Numbered from the stretch's first letter, positions 25,023-37,260 are shown. The stretch is 64,000 bases of DNA from Datisca glomerata (GCA_003255025.1 QANY01005132.1:310001-374000), one strand, 5' to 3'. Notes: generated by a model from the sequence alone, not told the origin. Made by a program: numbers and translations.

Positions 25023-25415
25023 GAAAAAAAGTTTTTTAATTAAACAATGAGTATGTATAAATTTCAGTAATTATTTATTGTTCAAAATGATTAAATAAAT
25101 GTTTAACATGTTGTAAATAATGTGAATTATGATTGATCATTTAGTGTGACCTAGAACTTCTAAAACTCATCTATTTGTAGCTCTTCATTCTCCTTATCTC
25201 TTCATATTTCCTATTGCTTGTAAGCCTATAAATAGAAGTTGTAAGTCATGATAAAAAATGAAGTGAAATATCAAGAGCAATATGTAAGCTCTCCATATGT
25301 ACGTTGATCATTTTACATGATATGGACTCTAGGATCATGCATTATGTTTTCTTGCATGTTATATTTTCTATGCTATGTTAAATATACTTAAAGTTTTGTT
25401 ATGTTCGATGGTAGT
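25023..25415. other. AT-rich spacer between two LTR elements
   Basis: No gene seen. It separates the end of one non-coding element from the left LTR of the next. Confidence 0.4.
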
Positions 25416-25969
25416 TGTAAAGGAAAAAATTCACCGTCATTGATAATCGATCTTGAATTTCCTATATCATAATATAAAAAATATAGAGAATAATTTAGAG
25501 AGTGGATGAGAGAATAGAGTCACCATGATTTACGTGGAAAACCCTTAAAAGGAGGAAAAATCACATGGAGATTTTGATAGTATTTCATTATGGAGAAAAT
25601 GTTTACAAATCTAATGCAAATGGCATAGTCAGATTGTTTTTTATGGGTGTTGAGAGTTGTTGTGTTCTGTTTGGAGTTACATCATGCCTCTATTTATAGG
25701 CCTTCACATAATCTGTTACAGCTCATCTAATTTTATCTGAAAATATGATCAACAGTATTTCTCTAAGATCCATTATATCAACACTGATAACTTAAGTAAA
25801 TCTTAACCGTTTGATCAATCTAATGGTCCTGATTAACTTCTCTTTAGATTGCCACCTCAATAATCCATGTACTTTCATCTGACTAGTCTGTTCTTCATAA
25901 CCGCCTAGTTGATCCTATTATTCTCGCTCTATCTTCTCTTCAATGGAGTCTTCGATCTAGATCTATACA
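25416..25969 (-). repeat. LTR, left copy (3' LTR in element orientation)
   Basis: Begins TGTAAAGGAAAAAATTCACC on the plus strand and matches 30565-31118 over its whole length with scattered substitutions. Minus-strand TATAAATA box at 25691-25698. Confidence 0.85.
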
Positions 25970-26489
25970 TTGGCCTCCATTACACTCAATGGAATTTTAT
26001 TCGTTGATGTGTAATGATCATCTTTTCATGTTCTAACGTTATGTATGCCCGTTTATGTTTTCACGCGCTTCTTGTAAATATGTAATGTAGTTTTCTAGGA
26101 AATATTTTGACTGTCTACTATCAGCGATAACTTCTTCTTTTCTTTCTTTTATTTTGTTCTTCTATTCCCGTTGACATGCTTTGCGATTGTCAAGTAACTT
26201 ATTTGTCAGCTTATTGTTGATGATGATTATTTCTCATTCATTTGCTGTTATGTCTTTCCGTTCCTTTCATTGTAGGCTCTTTGATAAAAAAAATACCCAT
26301 TTTCTTCATTTTTCTTTTCCTCCTCTCTTACGTTAAGATTTGTGACAAGAATATTGTATAGAAATAATAACATAATTATTTATTGAAATGAGTAAAGAGC
26401 GAGTGTACTATTACATAATTGTATCGCAGGAGTTTGAGTTCGATGCTCCGCATTTATTGGCAGAGTTTCTCCTTTTTTTTTACTACCGG

Positions 26490-26700
26490 CTTATTGGAGA
26501 GTTTCTCCCATTTCCTTTGCTACGGGCTCTTTGGAAAACTTCTCCCGTTTCCTTTGCTACAAGCTCCTTGGAGAGTTTCTCCTGTTTCCTTTGCTACGGG
26601 CTCCTTGGAGAGTTTCTCCCTTTCCTTTGCTACGGGCTCCTTGGAGAGCTTTCCCGTTTCCTTTACTACGGGCTACTTGGAGAGTTTCTCCCATTTCCTA
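26490..26700 (+). repeat. tandem array, 36-37-bp unit
   Basis: About six copies of GCTACGGGCTCCTTGGAGAG plus TTTCTCCC(A)TTTCC. GAGAG-like anchors lie at 26497, 26534, 26571, 26608, 26644 and 26680. Frames through it give repeated Ser-Leu-Glu-Ser-Phe peptides, but the unit length shifts frame, so it is not coding. Confidence 0.9.
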
Positions 26701-26702
26701 GG

Positions 26703-26885
26703 ACTTAAGTTCAAATAAAAAACCATGGTCCTGTTTTTACTTTGAGAGGAACTTACAAACTGCCCATTTTCAAAGGCTTAGTTTCAAATAAAGAACCATT
26801 GCCCCGTTTTCTCTTTGAGAGGGACTTACGAACTACCTATTTTCGGGGACGTCGGTTCAAATAAAGAACCATGACCCGATTTGTA
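26703..26885 (+). repeat. tandem array, 73-bp unit
   Basis: TTCAAATAAAGAACCAT-like words start at 26710, 26783 and 26856, with ACTTTGAGAGGGACTTACGA between them. About 2.5 copies. Confidence 0.85.
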
Positions 26886-27489
26886 AGTATCTTTAACTTG
26901 GTATTAATATGACTTAATTTAAGCATTTTCATTTACAAGTATTTTTCAACATAGTTTTTCGAGCTACTTTGTGACAGGAAGTTTTAATCACCCTGTTGAG
27001 GATGCTGCCATTAACCCTTATGTTGGAGATGTCGTTGTGATAATCTTTTGTATGTTTTTGTAATTTTCATTTTTTCAAGACTTTGCAAATTTCCTCTATT
27101 CTTTCATCATTTTCACCTTTTTCTTTCTCCACTTTCACTTTTTTCACTTTTAGTAATTCTTCCTCTCTTCTTTTCAGTTTCCTTAGATGAAGCCATCACA
27201 ACCACTGATCGTTTGACCTCACAAGTCCCATCTGGTTCCCTTTTTTGAATTTCTTTTGAAGTTTCATTTGCTTCTTGCTTTGTTTTCCTTTGCTTTCTTT
27301 CTTTTCCTCGCTTTCATATTTCTTCTTTTATCCTTTTTGGTTTTTTCTAAGTGTTGAATACTTTTTCCAAGATTCTGACGTCGTGAGACCTTCTTCCTTT
27401 GCATTTATTCATTCTCCTTAGATTTCTTGGTTTTAGCTTCTTTCTTTTCAGACTTCTTCCTTTTTTATTTCCTTTAGAGGGTAGTGCTA

Positions 27490-27830
27490 CAGACACCATT
27501 CCTTATGGACTTAAGTTCTTAGTGAGCTTAGGAGCCCGTTTCTCTTAGAAAGTAATAACCTTCATAGACATGAACTCTTGGTGAACCCAGGGGCTCATTT
27601 CCGTTTCCTTTAGAAAGTAAAATCTTTCATAAATATAAGCTCTTGGTGAGCTCAGGGGCCCATTTTTGTTTTCTTTAGAAAGCAAAAGATTTCATGGACA
27701 TAAGCTCTTGGTGAGCTCAGGGGCCCGTTTTCGTTTCCTTTACAAAGCAAAAGCTTTCATAGACATAAACTCTTGGTGAGCTTAGAGACCTGTTTCCTTC
27801 TGAGATCGATGTCCATAGACACTCTCAAAG
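27490..27830 (+). repeat. tandem array, 65-bp unit
   Basis: CTCTTGGTGAGCTCAGGGGC anchors start at 27575, 27640, 27705 and 27770 (exact 65-bp steps after the first), with a more diverged copy at 27516. Spacer words GTTTCCTTTAGAAAGCAAAA are shared. Confidence 0.9.
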
Positions 27831-28019
27831 ACATAAGCTTTTCACAAAACTCAAGGGTCTAAAATTTCCTGTCACGCTCTTGCTAGAGTTTCGCCATTTC
27901 GCTTTTCTTTTTCTTTTTCCCGTGCATAAATATCTGCGACAAGGATGTTGAACGACATCATATATAATAGTTTAATAGAATGAGTATACCGTAACTTTAT
28001 TCTAGAAGCTCAAATTTCA

Positions 28020-28082
28020 TTCCGGAAAGAATTTAAAGAATTCCGTAAAGAATTTAAAGAATTCCGTAAAGAATTTAAAGAA
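28020..28082 (+). repeat. three near-identical 21-bp repeats
   Basis: TTCCGTAAAGAATTTAAAGA (plus A) at 28020, 28041 and 28062; only the first copy differs (GGAAAG for GTAAAG). The high identity marks it as younger than the arrays around it. Confidence 0.95.
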
Positions 28083-28900
28083 ACTGACTTCCGTAGCTTT
28101 GTAGCGACATATAATTTGTCTAATAAGTTTAGATATGTTGTTGAAACTTAATAATGAAGCTGATAGTTCTGTACAATCTTCTTTCCTGAACATCCTCTAC
28201 GAGAATTTCCATAACTTTTTCTCAGAAACTCTGAACTAAATTCTGTAAAATTTACCGAGAAGTAAACTTTTGTATCTTTCCAATGATATAAGATTTTCCA
28301 TGTATTTGACTCCTATTGAATTCAGTTTAATTTCTGAATTTGACCGTTCCGCATATTCTACTTTCTCCAACAGTCTTCATGAAAATCATCATAACTTTTT
28401 GTTGTGAGCTCCAAAATCAGTTCCGTAAAAATTTTCAAGAAGTAGACTTCCATATCTTTGTAATATTATATGATTCACCATGCGATAAGCTCATAATAGA
28501 TGCAATATAATTTCCTAAATTTACTATTCTGTGTAATCCTCATTTCAGAACATTAGGCACCGAAACTATCATAACTTTTGACCGGGTGCTCCAAATCAAA
28601 TTCTATAAATTTTTTCAAGAATTAGACTTTCGTATCTTTCAAATGGTACTTACAATGTAATGGAGCCCCAGTTGTAACAGATTATTTTATGAAGTTGACA
28701 GTTCTGCATAATCTTATTTCCGAACAACATATATGAAAACTGCTATAACTTTTGCCCCGAAGCTTCTGTACACCACCGACGAAAACCATCATAACTTTTG
28801 ATCGAAAGCTCCAAATTGATTTCTCTAAAATCCTACAAAATGCAGACTTCCATATTTTTCTGATGATATAAGATTTTCCATGTAATTTCTTTCCAAAATT
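28081..28900 (+). repeat. 180-bp satellite-like tandem array inside the LTR element
   Basis: The word ACTTCCRTATCTTTSWAATG and its variants recur with starts at 28081, 28261, 28441 and 28621, exactly 180 bp apart, then again near 28840. Shared sub-words include ATAAGATTTTCCATGTA and CATCATAACTTTTG. The copies are diverged from each other. A unit near 180 bp is the typical size of plant satellite monomers. Confidence 0.85.
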
Positions 28901-30564
28901 TTCCATTTTTGTTATCGTTTCCGCTCCCGTTTTCATTTTTAACTCCCGTTTCCTTTCTCGTAGTGGATAGCCGTTCCGGTTGTCAAGACATCCCGTTGTT
29001 AAGAGTTTTTCCATTTTCAAGATATTTTCCGTTTCGCGTATGATAATTCAAGCTTTTCGAGGTCATCTAACTCATCAGACGACCACAAATTGTTTGATCG
29101 AACCCAAGGAGACATAAGGATGACAAAAAGACTTTGCAGCAAATTCGTTGGTCCCATTGAGTAGAGGACCCAGACGGATACTTCAGGCTCTTCCCGCTCC
29201 AGCATCCTCGTTGTGTAGATCGAGGCTTCCTTAAATTCTGATCCTCCTCTTCCACCAGCTTCCGCTGTGCTCGCTGTGGGTACTCTTGCTTCGGGAAATG
29301 GTTTTGAGTCCCAGAGCACTACTGCTGGTGAATCTTTATCAGCTTCTGTGGAGGTTGAAATTATTTTCCAATGCTACCTTTCCAGAATCTATGAGTTTTC
29401 TTGATGATGTCGTTGCTTCTCATATTGTTCTTTGTGAGATTCAGTCATACGCTGATACTAATAGCATGAAGAGGCTTGGTATTGGTGAGCTCGTCAACAA
29501 CTTGAGCTATGATTTGATGTACGTAAAATTTTCTTTTCCTTTCTGAAGATTTATTTTTTCATTCTCAAGACTTTTCCCGTTCTCGTTGATTGTTCATCCC
29601 TTGTTTTCTGACACTTTTACACACGAAAAAGAAAAAAGAAGATCTTCGAATATACACCGATCGAAATTTTATTTTTTCGTATATCAATCAAGAAGGATTG
29701 TTTTTAGATACCTTAAATTCAAAATTTGAATCCAAGATTTGATTTGATTTTAAAATTTAAAATAATCTTATCATAACAAATTTTAGATATGCTGTTTAAA
29801 AATTCAAAACATGATTTAAAATTTGGATTAGAATTCAAATTCAGGATAATCTTATTAAAACAAATTTTTAGATAAGATATTTTTTGTTCAAAATAAACAG
29901 TTTTATCGTTTCAGATAAGATATTTTAAAATTCAAAATATAATTTTAAGATTCATATGTGAATTTCAAATTCAATTTTTTTACATGCATCAAATTGATTT
30001 TAACAAATTCTTATTTCGACCTTTCCAGATCTATTTTTCTTTATTTGAAATAATAATGACATAAAAGAAATAGGCCAATAATAATGTTAATTGAATAAAC
30101 AAGGAACGAGTTTACCCTTTTTCACTTCTGGTTCCGTTGTCACGTCGTTTCTGTTTTGACTTCCAATTTATTTTCATTTTCAGTTTCATATCTGTTGCCG
30201 TTTTCATCCTTGTTGCCACGAAATTTCCATTGCCGTTCCCACAACGTCTCCTGTTCCCGTTGCCACAATGTTTTCCATTCTCAACGTTTCCCATTCCATT
30301 CTCACAACGTTTCCCGTTCTTAACGTTTCCACAACGTATCTCATTCTCAACGTTTCCCATTCCCGTTCTCACAATAATTCCCGTGCTCAACATTTTTTTG
30401 TTCCCGTTGCCACAACGTTTCTCACTCCCGGTTCTACTTCCACTTCCACTTTTACTTCTGTTTCTACTTCGGCTTCCGTTGTTGAAGGGGCATTTGATTT
30501 AGTTTTGAGCGTTTTGGAAGGAATTTCTCGAGATTTTTCTCTCGCTCTCAGTGAAAGCACCGAA
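28901..30564. other. non-coding interior of the array-rich element
   Basis: Includes short frames at 29017-29319 and 29286-29546 that do not resemble known proteins, an 85-bp-spaced repeat (ATAATCTTAT at 29763 and 29848), and a CAACGTTTCCCATTC-type repeat at 30230-30420. No gag or pol domain was recognised. Confidence 0.5.
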
Positions 30565-31118
30565 TGTTAAGGAAAAAATTCACCATATTTGATAATCGAT
30601 CGTGAATTTTCTACATCATAATATAAAAATATAAAGAATAATTTAGAGAGTGAATGAGAGAATAAATACACCATGATTTACATAAAAAACTCTTAAAGGG
30701 AAGAAAAATCATAGGGAGGTTTTGATAGTATTTTATTATGGTGAAATGGTTTACAAGGCTAATGCAAGCGGCATAGTCATCTTGTTTCTTATGGTGTTGA
30801 GAGTTGTTGTGTTCTATTTGGAGTTACATCACGCCTCTATTTATAGGCATTCACATAATCTGTTACAACTTATCTAATTTTATCTAAAAATAGGATCAAC
30901 ATAATATTCCTCTAAGATCTAGTTTATCAACATTGATAACTTAAGTAAATCTTGACCGTTTGATCAATCTAATGGTCTTGATTAACTTCTCTTTGGATTG
31001 CCACGTCGATAATCCATGTATTTTCATCTGATTGGTCTGTTCTTCATAACCGCCTAGTTGATCCTACAATTTTTGCTCTATCTTTTATTCGATGGAGTCT
31101 TTGATCTAGATATTTCCA
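30565..31118 (-). repeat. LTR, right copy (5' LTR in element orientation)
   Basis: Begins TGTTAAGGAAAAAATTCACC on the plus strand. Same 554-bp length as the left copy. Minus-strand TATAAATA box at 30839-30846. Confidence 0.85.
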
Positions 31119-31976
31119 AGTGTCATGTGAAATTTTGCTTGTACAGTAGCATTTTTGTAACGAATCTCTTAATACAATTGATTGTGGCTCTGTTATGTTT
31201 AAAGAATTTTAATTTGGCTCATCTATGGTAGTTTATAAACTGTACTTACTACAGATACATGAGTATGTTAACTTCATAATGGTTAAAACTTAATAAATTT
31301 TAACCATGGTATAATTTCAAATGAATTATTCTTTAAAAGCTACTCAGTGTTGATAAATATTATAACTCTACATATTAACGACTTTTAGAGATCATAACTC
31401 ATTTTGTATACCTATTTTTAACTTAAACTTTTGCATATTGTTATATTGTTGTGTTAAGATTCATTCTACAAAGTTTGATATCGTTTATATGTGAATACAA
31501 TGATATATGGTATTCCTATTATCAGTTGTATGTAATATTTATGAATATTGGTTTCTTTTGGACGTTGGCGAGTTCAGTAGACATTTATCCTAAAACTCAA
31601 ATGTATCTTCTTTCTCTATTGTTTATGAACATGCTCTCAACGATCTAATTTTGAATGATAAAATTGACATTGTGTAATGAGTTTAGTCTTCAAGTTTATG
31701 AATTATTTTATTGATTCTTTAAATGTATAAGTATATGTTTATACTCGTTTTGGTTGAACTAGTGTTTAAGGTGTTAACTAGTCACATTAAAAATCAACAG
31801 TTATTAAACAATAATGGTTTTCTTGAAATTAATGATTATAACGTTCTTATGAAAGCATATTCTATTATGTCGTAAACATTATAGAGTTTTTGGAAAAAGG
31901 TATTGATCATATACTGTATTACAGTGGAAAATATGATGTTGTTTACATTATATTAGTGAATTAAAAAATTCATAAT
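31119..31976. other. AT-rich spacer
   Basis: No gene, repeat or transposon end recognised in about 860 bp. Confidence 0.5.
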
Positions 31977-32668
31977 TGTTGAAGCCGATTTGCTTAACAG
32001 TATACGTGTTCATCGTTCCCAGCTAGAGACCTACACAACACAAACAAAGAATCAAAAAAATGAGGGAGACCGAGAGTGATGTTCTAGCCTAAGGGCATCC
32101 GATACTTAAGTTAGAAGTCTGGAGGAATTTTATTACGTACCTCTTCTCAAGTAGGATGGGGTATTTATAGCTGAAGCCCAATGGGAGGAGCTGTGTAGGA
32201 GAAGCTTGGGTGATATGATATTTGATTATTATTGGATTGGTAGGAGGTGACATTAAAGTCCTTGTCCCTCAAGCTGACATAAAAGCATGCTTATTAATTG
32301 ATGATGTGCCTTCGAGTCGAGTCGAGTGTGGGCGAAGCGACCAAATGGGGACTGACCTAACGCGTCATCATGACGATAGGACCCGATGGACATTTGAGCT
32401 GAATAAGAGGACACCACATGGAAGCTTAATTTTGGCGAGCAATGATGATGATGATGCAGAGCGTTAGTCGGGTTCCTCTCAAGGACCTCATTCTCGTTAC
32501 CCTCTATCTGCTCTCGTCTTTGTGACCCAAGCTGTTTGTAAACTGACCACGCTAGATTGGCTTTCTCCTTCTAGATGGCTGGGCCCTACTGCCTCTGCCT
32601 GACACAATTTCTTAGTGTAACTTGACACTTGGCGTCAGACCATTGGTAGTTTGAGAATTCCTATAACA
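31977..32668 (-). repeat. LTR of the Tat-type gypsy element
   Basis: Plus-strand start TGTTGAAGCC and end CCTATAACA give the TG...CA ends. A minus-strand TATAAATA box lies at 32162-32169. Immediately inside, the minus strand reads CGACTGGGGGCAAC, a classic polypurine tract for this group. There is no second copy in the window. Confidence 0.7.
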
Positions 32669-33719
32669 GTTGCCCCCAGTCGAAGACTTTGTATGGATCG
32701 TGCCCAACCAAGTCTGAAGACTGCTATATTCATATTTTCTGCTCAAGCTGGCTGCATATGATGAAGCGCTAAGAGATCCGTTTGTCTCAAGCTACTCCTA
32801 CTTATGTTTACGTTTCATTCTGCTGAAATGCCCATAGTGGTCTGATTAACTGCATGGTCATCCCTTGAAGTGACTAGTTTGTGTGTGTGTACCTTAGCAT
32901 TTATTTAAATTCAAACTTAGTCTCTCCTTGGGAGTAGTGACGATAATGGCGTGTAAGGCGCATGAAGAGGAGGGCGAGAGTCACAATGCCTAACTTATTG
33001 AAGCGTCACTTATCATTTCTACAGGTGCGTGAGTGATGTTTAAGTTCCAGAGCTCACTGCATCAGCCCATGAACAGGTACCATCCTGATCGTTGGGTCGA
33101 TTCAATAGTCCAATCATTTTTTGAGCCAAGGCCTATAAATGATCGGCTCCGTTCCTTTCTTAAACCATTTTACTCCCAGTGAGAGACGAGAATCTTTGCC
33201 CGAGCTTCCCGTGTTACTTTCAGAACTAGAAACTCCCTTCTTGCCTTGAGTCAATTTTTTTCCTTTCAGTTCTCGTGTTTCTATCTTCTTTTGAAGCTTT
33301 GCTATAAATTATGTCAGTTGGGGCCATCATTCTCCCTTTTCACTGCCGTAGAAGACGTTTTGGAGGTTGCCTCTTCCTGTTCTAACACCCATTTTTTGTT
33401 GCCACCATTTTATTATGGTAGGTCCCTTCTTCTTTGCTTTATTCCCTATATTTCTTTCCTTTGTCCTTGTTTTCTATTTTTTTGGGATTTCATCATGTTT
33501 GGGGGTTCTAGGGGATTCATAAATTGAATAAAATGGAGCAATGCATCAATCGAGGCCGCTAACCTCTGGAATGACTTCGGGGCCCATGCTGGTTTGAGCG
33601 GGATGACTTAGATACCATTCAGAGGACTTACCACCTCCCTGACTACATTCAACTGTGACTGTCAAAGGTGGGTGAAAGGATAAGTGCCCTACGTTATGGG
33701 GGTTCGGGTTGTAACTGGC

Positions 33720-36057
33720 TTCATTAAAGTGTAGGCTGAGTTTTCCCTTACATCCCTTTTTGAGGGAGTGGTTCTCTATAGTGGGTATCGCTTTGGCCCA
33801 ACTCCAACCTAATTTGCGGAGAGATTTGATCAGTTTCTGGGTGCTCTAGAGATTACATCACGGTGAGGACTTCACATTGGACGAATTTGATTTTATGTTT
33901 CAGCTGAAGTCCCCTCCTTAGAGCAAGGGCGAATGGGTGCCTCCTCGGTACCACAATAGGATTGGAGGAGTGAAGGGGATTGTGAGCGGTATCCCATCCT
34001 GGTACAAGAATTGGAAAGACAACTGGTTCGTGAACTCCAGGTTTTGGGATGGTCTTCTTGGGGATTCAGAGCCCGTGTACATTTCCCTCAAGCTTTACGG
34101 GGCTGAAGGTGAGCCCGTGCTTCCTGGGGAAAGGGAGAACTCCTTGCACTTGTTTTGAATGCTAACGTTATGTATTTTTCTCGCTCTGATTAGGAACATG
34201 CCAAGAAAGTTTCTAGTTCATCTTCAGTCCCAAATTATTAGCCTTTTTAAGCTTGCCATCGAACATCATGCTTTCAATGTCTTTATCAGACCCCGAGTCC
34301 TTATTTCTTGCAGGTTTGTACTTGGATCCCTCTGAGGACATTAGAATGAGCTTCCTATTGAAGTTTACTCAGAGGAGTCTAGTTCGAGGAACTCTAGTTC
34401 AAGTGGGGATGAGAGCTCATGTTGCTCTGTGTTTCACCGTGCTCATGTTGCTTTGTCATTTTTCATAACGTAACTTTTCCCCTGTAAGAATGGTCAGAGA
34501 CGTTCCCTCCCTAAAAATGTAGAAGAAAGAGCTTGAGGCCTCTAAGGCGCGGAAGATGGAGGAGCTTTAGGCTAAAAATCTAGAGTGATCGAAAAGGGGA
34601 AAAGTCTCGTCCACGTCTCCTCCTTTTACACTGTAGCCAAATGTGCCTGGGACACTACCTCGATTTCCGCCTCCCACGTCTCCTCCTTTATTCCTTCTTC
34701 TTTGCCAAAGACCATTCCCATTTCTTCACCCAAGCCTACTAGGAATCTTCCGAAGAAGCATGTCCCTTCTTCCTCAGGGCAGGGGCTGCTGCACACTAGC
34801 GGCGGTCTCGGGGCTTCCAAGAGCGTTCCCTGATTAGCTCAGTCTCAAGCTACAATCAACTTGGAGGCTGAGAATTCCTCTTATCGGGTTCCCAAGTCTA
34901 CCCAGTCGGGCTCTGGCAAACATGGGTCTCATGCGAGCCAAAAGCAAAAGGCCCCGATGTCTCTAGAGGAGGCTTTACCAGATGCTAAGGCCCGAACTCA
35001 AAAAGAGGTGGCGGGGGTGTTGGACTGTGTTCTAACCACGTAGATCCTGAGAAAGAGATCAATCTTCTTAAAAGGTCAGGCAGATATTTCTGATGGCTTT
35101 ATGGAGAACATTCTCGATGTAAGTAGTGATTCTTACTTCATGCTTCTTTTATTCCTTATGTCCTACCTAATTTTTTAATTGCTGCTTTTCGTAGATCATC
35201 ACCTATAACGCGACGAGGAAATTCGAGTCTACTTGGGCTTCTTCTTAGGCTGAGTCTATGCTTGTTGAGGGCGCCAGGAAATTCGAGTCTCTTCTTTGAG
35301 CTTATGACAAGGTTAAGATAGAGGTCGAGATTTAATGCCATCGAGGAGAAGATCATCTGCCTCGTGGAGGAGTTAGGCAAGGCCAAGGTAGAGGCGAGCT
35401 GAGCTGTCGATACTCATCAGGACCTAGAGGATTGTATATCCAATTGGGAGAGGATCATCTCCAACCTTCAGCAGCAAGAAAAAATATTGCAGGAGAAGTC
35501 CTAGGTCTAGAAGGAGACGATTTCTCAGGAGATCCACTCCCAAACTCAGGAAAAGAATCGGGAGAGGGAAGCTTAGCGGAAGCTATGCTTGGAAAAGTCC
35601 GATTGGTGGACTGAAGATTATATCTAAGGGATGGAGGACTTTAGGGACTCTTCTAAGTTCAAGGTGGCCCTACTCACAAAGTTCTCCATGGGCTAAGAAA
35701 GCTGTGGAGAAGAGGTTGTCGAGGCCCGTCCTGAGTGACTTAGGCTTCCTTAGCTATCCTATGGATCCTCCTCCTAGTCCTCTAGACGTAGCCTATGAGA
35801 GGGTGATGATGCCTGTGCCCGTGAAGCATAGAAGGCCATCAGGCTGCAGCACTCTCCTCTTGCTCAACTAGATAGGTTACCGTTGTTTCTTTCGGCTTTC
35901 CGACGTCTTGCTAGCTGCTTCTAAAAAGCAAGGCACAGAGGTCTCTCCTCCTTTACCCTTGGGTCAACCTGAGGAGGAGATTCCTCCCCTACCACCAGAG
36001 TTAGTTAAGGCCGTTGCTGATACTGCCAAGACTCCCCAAGCCCATACTGTCTAGTTT
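33720..36057 (+). pseudogene. antisense extra ORF with a gypsy-type transposon domain
   Basis: The frame from about 33748 reads FPLHPFLREWFSIVGIALAQ and continues, with a few stops, through HGEDFTLDEFDFMFQLKSPP and PSWYKNWKDNWFVNSRFW to about 34150. This matches the pattern of the plant domain called putative gypsy-type transposon (PF04195, named from memory). Downstream, stop-broken frames are rich in Glu, Lys and Ala (coiled-coil-like) and Ser/Pro, ending near a TAG at 36055. The direction is opposite to the element's gag. Function unknown. Confidence 0.6.
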
Positions 36058-36599
36058 ATTATTTTTCTATTACTTGTAATTTTTCCTTTTCCGTACTTGC
36101 AATATTTTCTTTTCCTTATTATTTAATGAGAATGTTTTTTATTCAATATCTCTATTACTTTTCCTACCTTGCTTCTGATTCTGTTCATTACTTATTTGTT
36201 ATAACCTTCACATTAGCATATGCTTAATCATCCGTCTAAAGCTTGAATGAACCTTAAGTAATAAATGACCCCTAAGTAACTGAATCCTTAAGTAAATGAA
36301 GCATCACTTTCACCGAGCTCCAACTTAATCACTTATCATGACTGGTTGTAGGTCTGGTTTTAAACCTTAATCCGGATGAAACTTTAATATTTTCTTCATT
36401 CTTGTTATTCCGACACTTTCAGTTATGAATGTTTTAAGTAATAGTGGACCTGGCGCGCGAGGTTATCCTTATTACTTCCGGGTGTGTTGCCTCCTTTAAA
36501 AGAGGTCGCGTCACACAGTCCTGCCGTAATCTTGGAAGTTTTTTGGATGTTGTCGCATGCGGGAGGTCTGTTTGGGCGGACCTGTTTCAAGTTGTGGGA

Positions 36600-37260
36600 G
36601 TTTCACTATTTGTTTAGTGAACTAGAATGCAAGATAGACTTTACTTTTTTTCCTTTGACATCTAGGCAGGCATTCCTGCTCTGGCTTGAGTCATTTTCCT
36701 ATCTGACAAGCTAGAGTGTAAGCCATAATTCACATTTTTCCTTTGACATCTAACCAAACATTCCTTCTCTTGCTAGAATCCTATTCCCGTCTAGTGAGTA
36801 AAAGTGCAAGCCAGACTTCACTTTTTCCCTTCGACATTTAGCCAGGCATTCCTACTCTGGCTAGAGTCATTTTCCCGTCTGGCGAGCTAGATTGCAAGCT
36901 AGACTTCACTTTTTTCATTGAAATCTAGCTAGACACACCTGCTCTGGCTAGAGTCCTTTTCTCGTCTAGCAAGCTAGAGTGCAAGCCAGACTTCACTTTT
37001 TCCATTGAAATCTAGCTAGGCATTCTAGCTCTAGGTGGAGTTCTTTTCCCGTCTGGCGAGCTAGAGTGCAATCTAGACTTCACTTTTTCCTTTGACATTT
37101 ATCCAGGCATTCCTCTTTTTCCTAGAGTCCTTTTCTCGTCTAGAGAGTTAGAGTGCAAGTAAGACTTCACTTGTTTCCTTTCAAATCTATCCAGACATTA
37201 CTGCTCTTGCCAGAGTCCTTTTCCCGTCTAGCGAGATAGAATGCAACCCATACTTCAATT
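36600..37260 (+). repeat. tandem array, 87-88-bp unit with internal palindrome
   Basis: About eight copies; the anchor GAGTGCAAGCCAGACTTCAC (or variants) starts near 36625, 36714, 36802, 36890, 36977, 37064, 37151 and 37239. Each unit contains GCCAG...CTGGC arms around GCATTCCTACT-like sequence, so every monomer can form a small hairpin. The same monomer is present in reverse complement at 42550-42930. Confidence 0.92.

Larger units (their letters stand above)
25416..31118 (-). mobile_element. non-autonomous LTR retrotransposon packed with tandem arrays
   Basis: Two direct repeats of 554 bp (25416-25969 and 30565-31118) flank about 4.6 kb with no recognisable gag or pol. Both LTRs contain TATAAATA in the minus orientation, so transcription should run right to left. 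Just inside the right LTR the minus strand reads TTCGGTGCTTTCACTGAGAG, which resembles the start of the internal region of plant gypsy elements. The interior is a succession of unrelated tandem arrays (units of 37, 73, 65, 21 and 180 bp and others), all non-coding. No matching target duplication was found (GTAGT on the left, AGTGT on the right). It would depend on proteins from another element. Confidence 0.75.

Noticed and set aside
26388..26718. Repeat protein with Ser-Leu-Glu-Ser-Phe units in two frames
   Set aside because: Arises from translating a 36-37-bp tandem repeat; the frame shifts every unit.
29017..29546. Frames of 86-100 codons in the array-rich element as a possible gag
   Set aside because: No gag motif, zinc knuckle or conserved block could be seen; composition alone is not enough.
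30137..30570. Two overlapping frames of 100-121 codons, Phe/Pro/Ser-rich
   Set aside because: Translation of CAACGTTTCC-type repeats within a non-coding LTR element.
32222..32467. 81-codon frame
   Set aside because: Lies inside the gypsy LTR (31977-32668).
36600..37260. CRISPR-like or leucine-rich-repeat-like array
   Set aside because: Contiguous 87-88-bp monomers, no spacers, not a multiple of three throughout, and embedded in a gypsy element.
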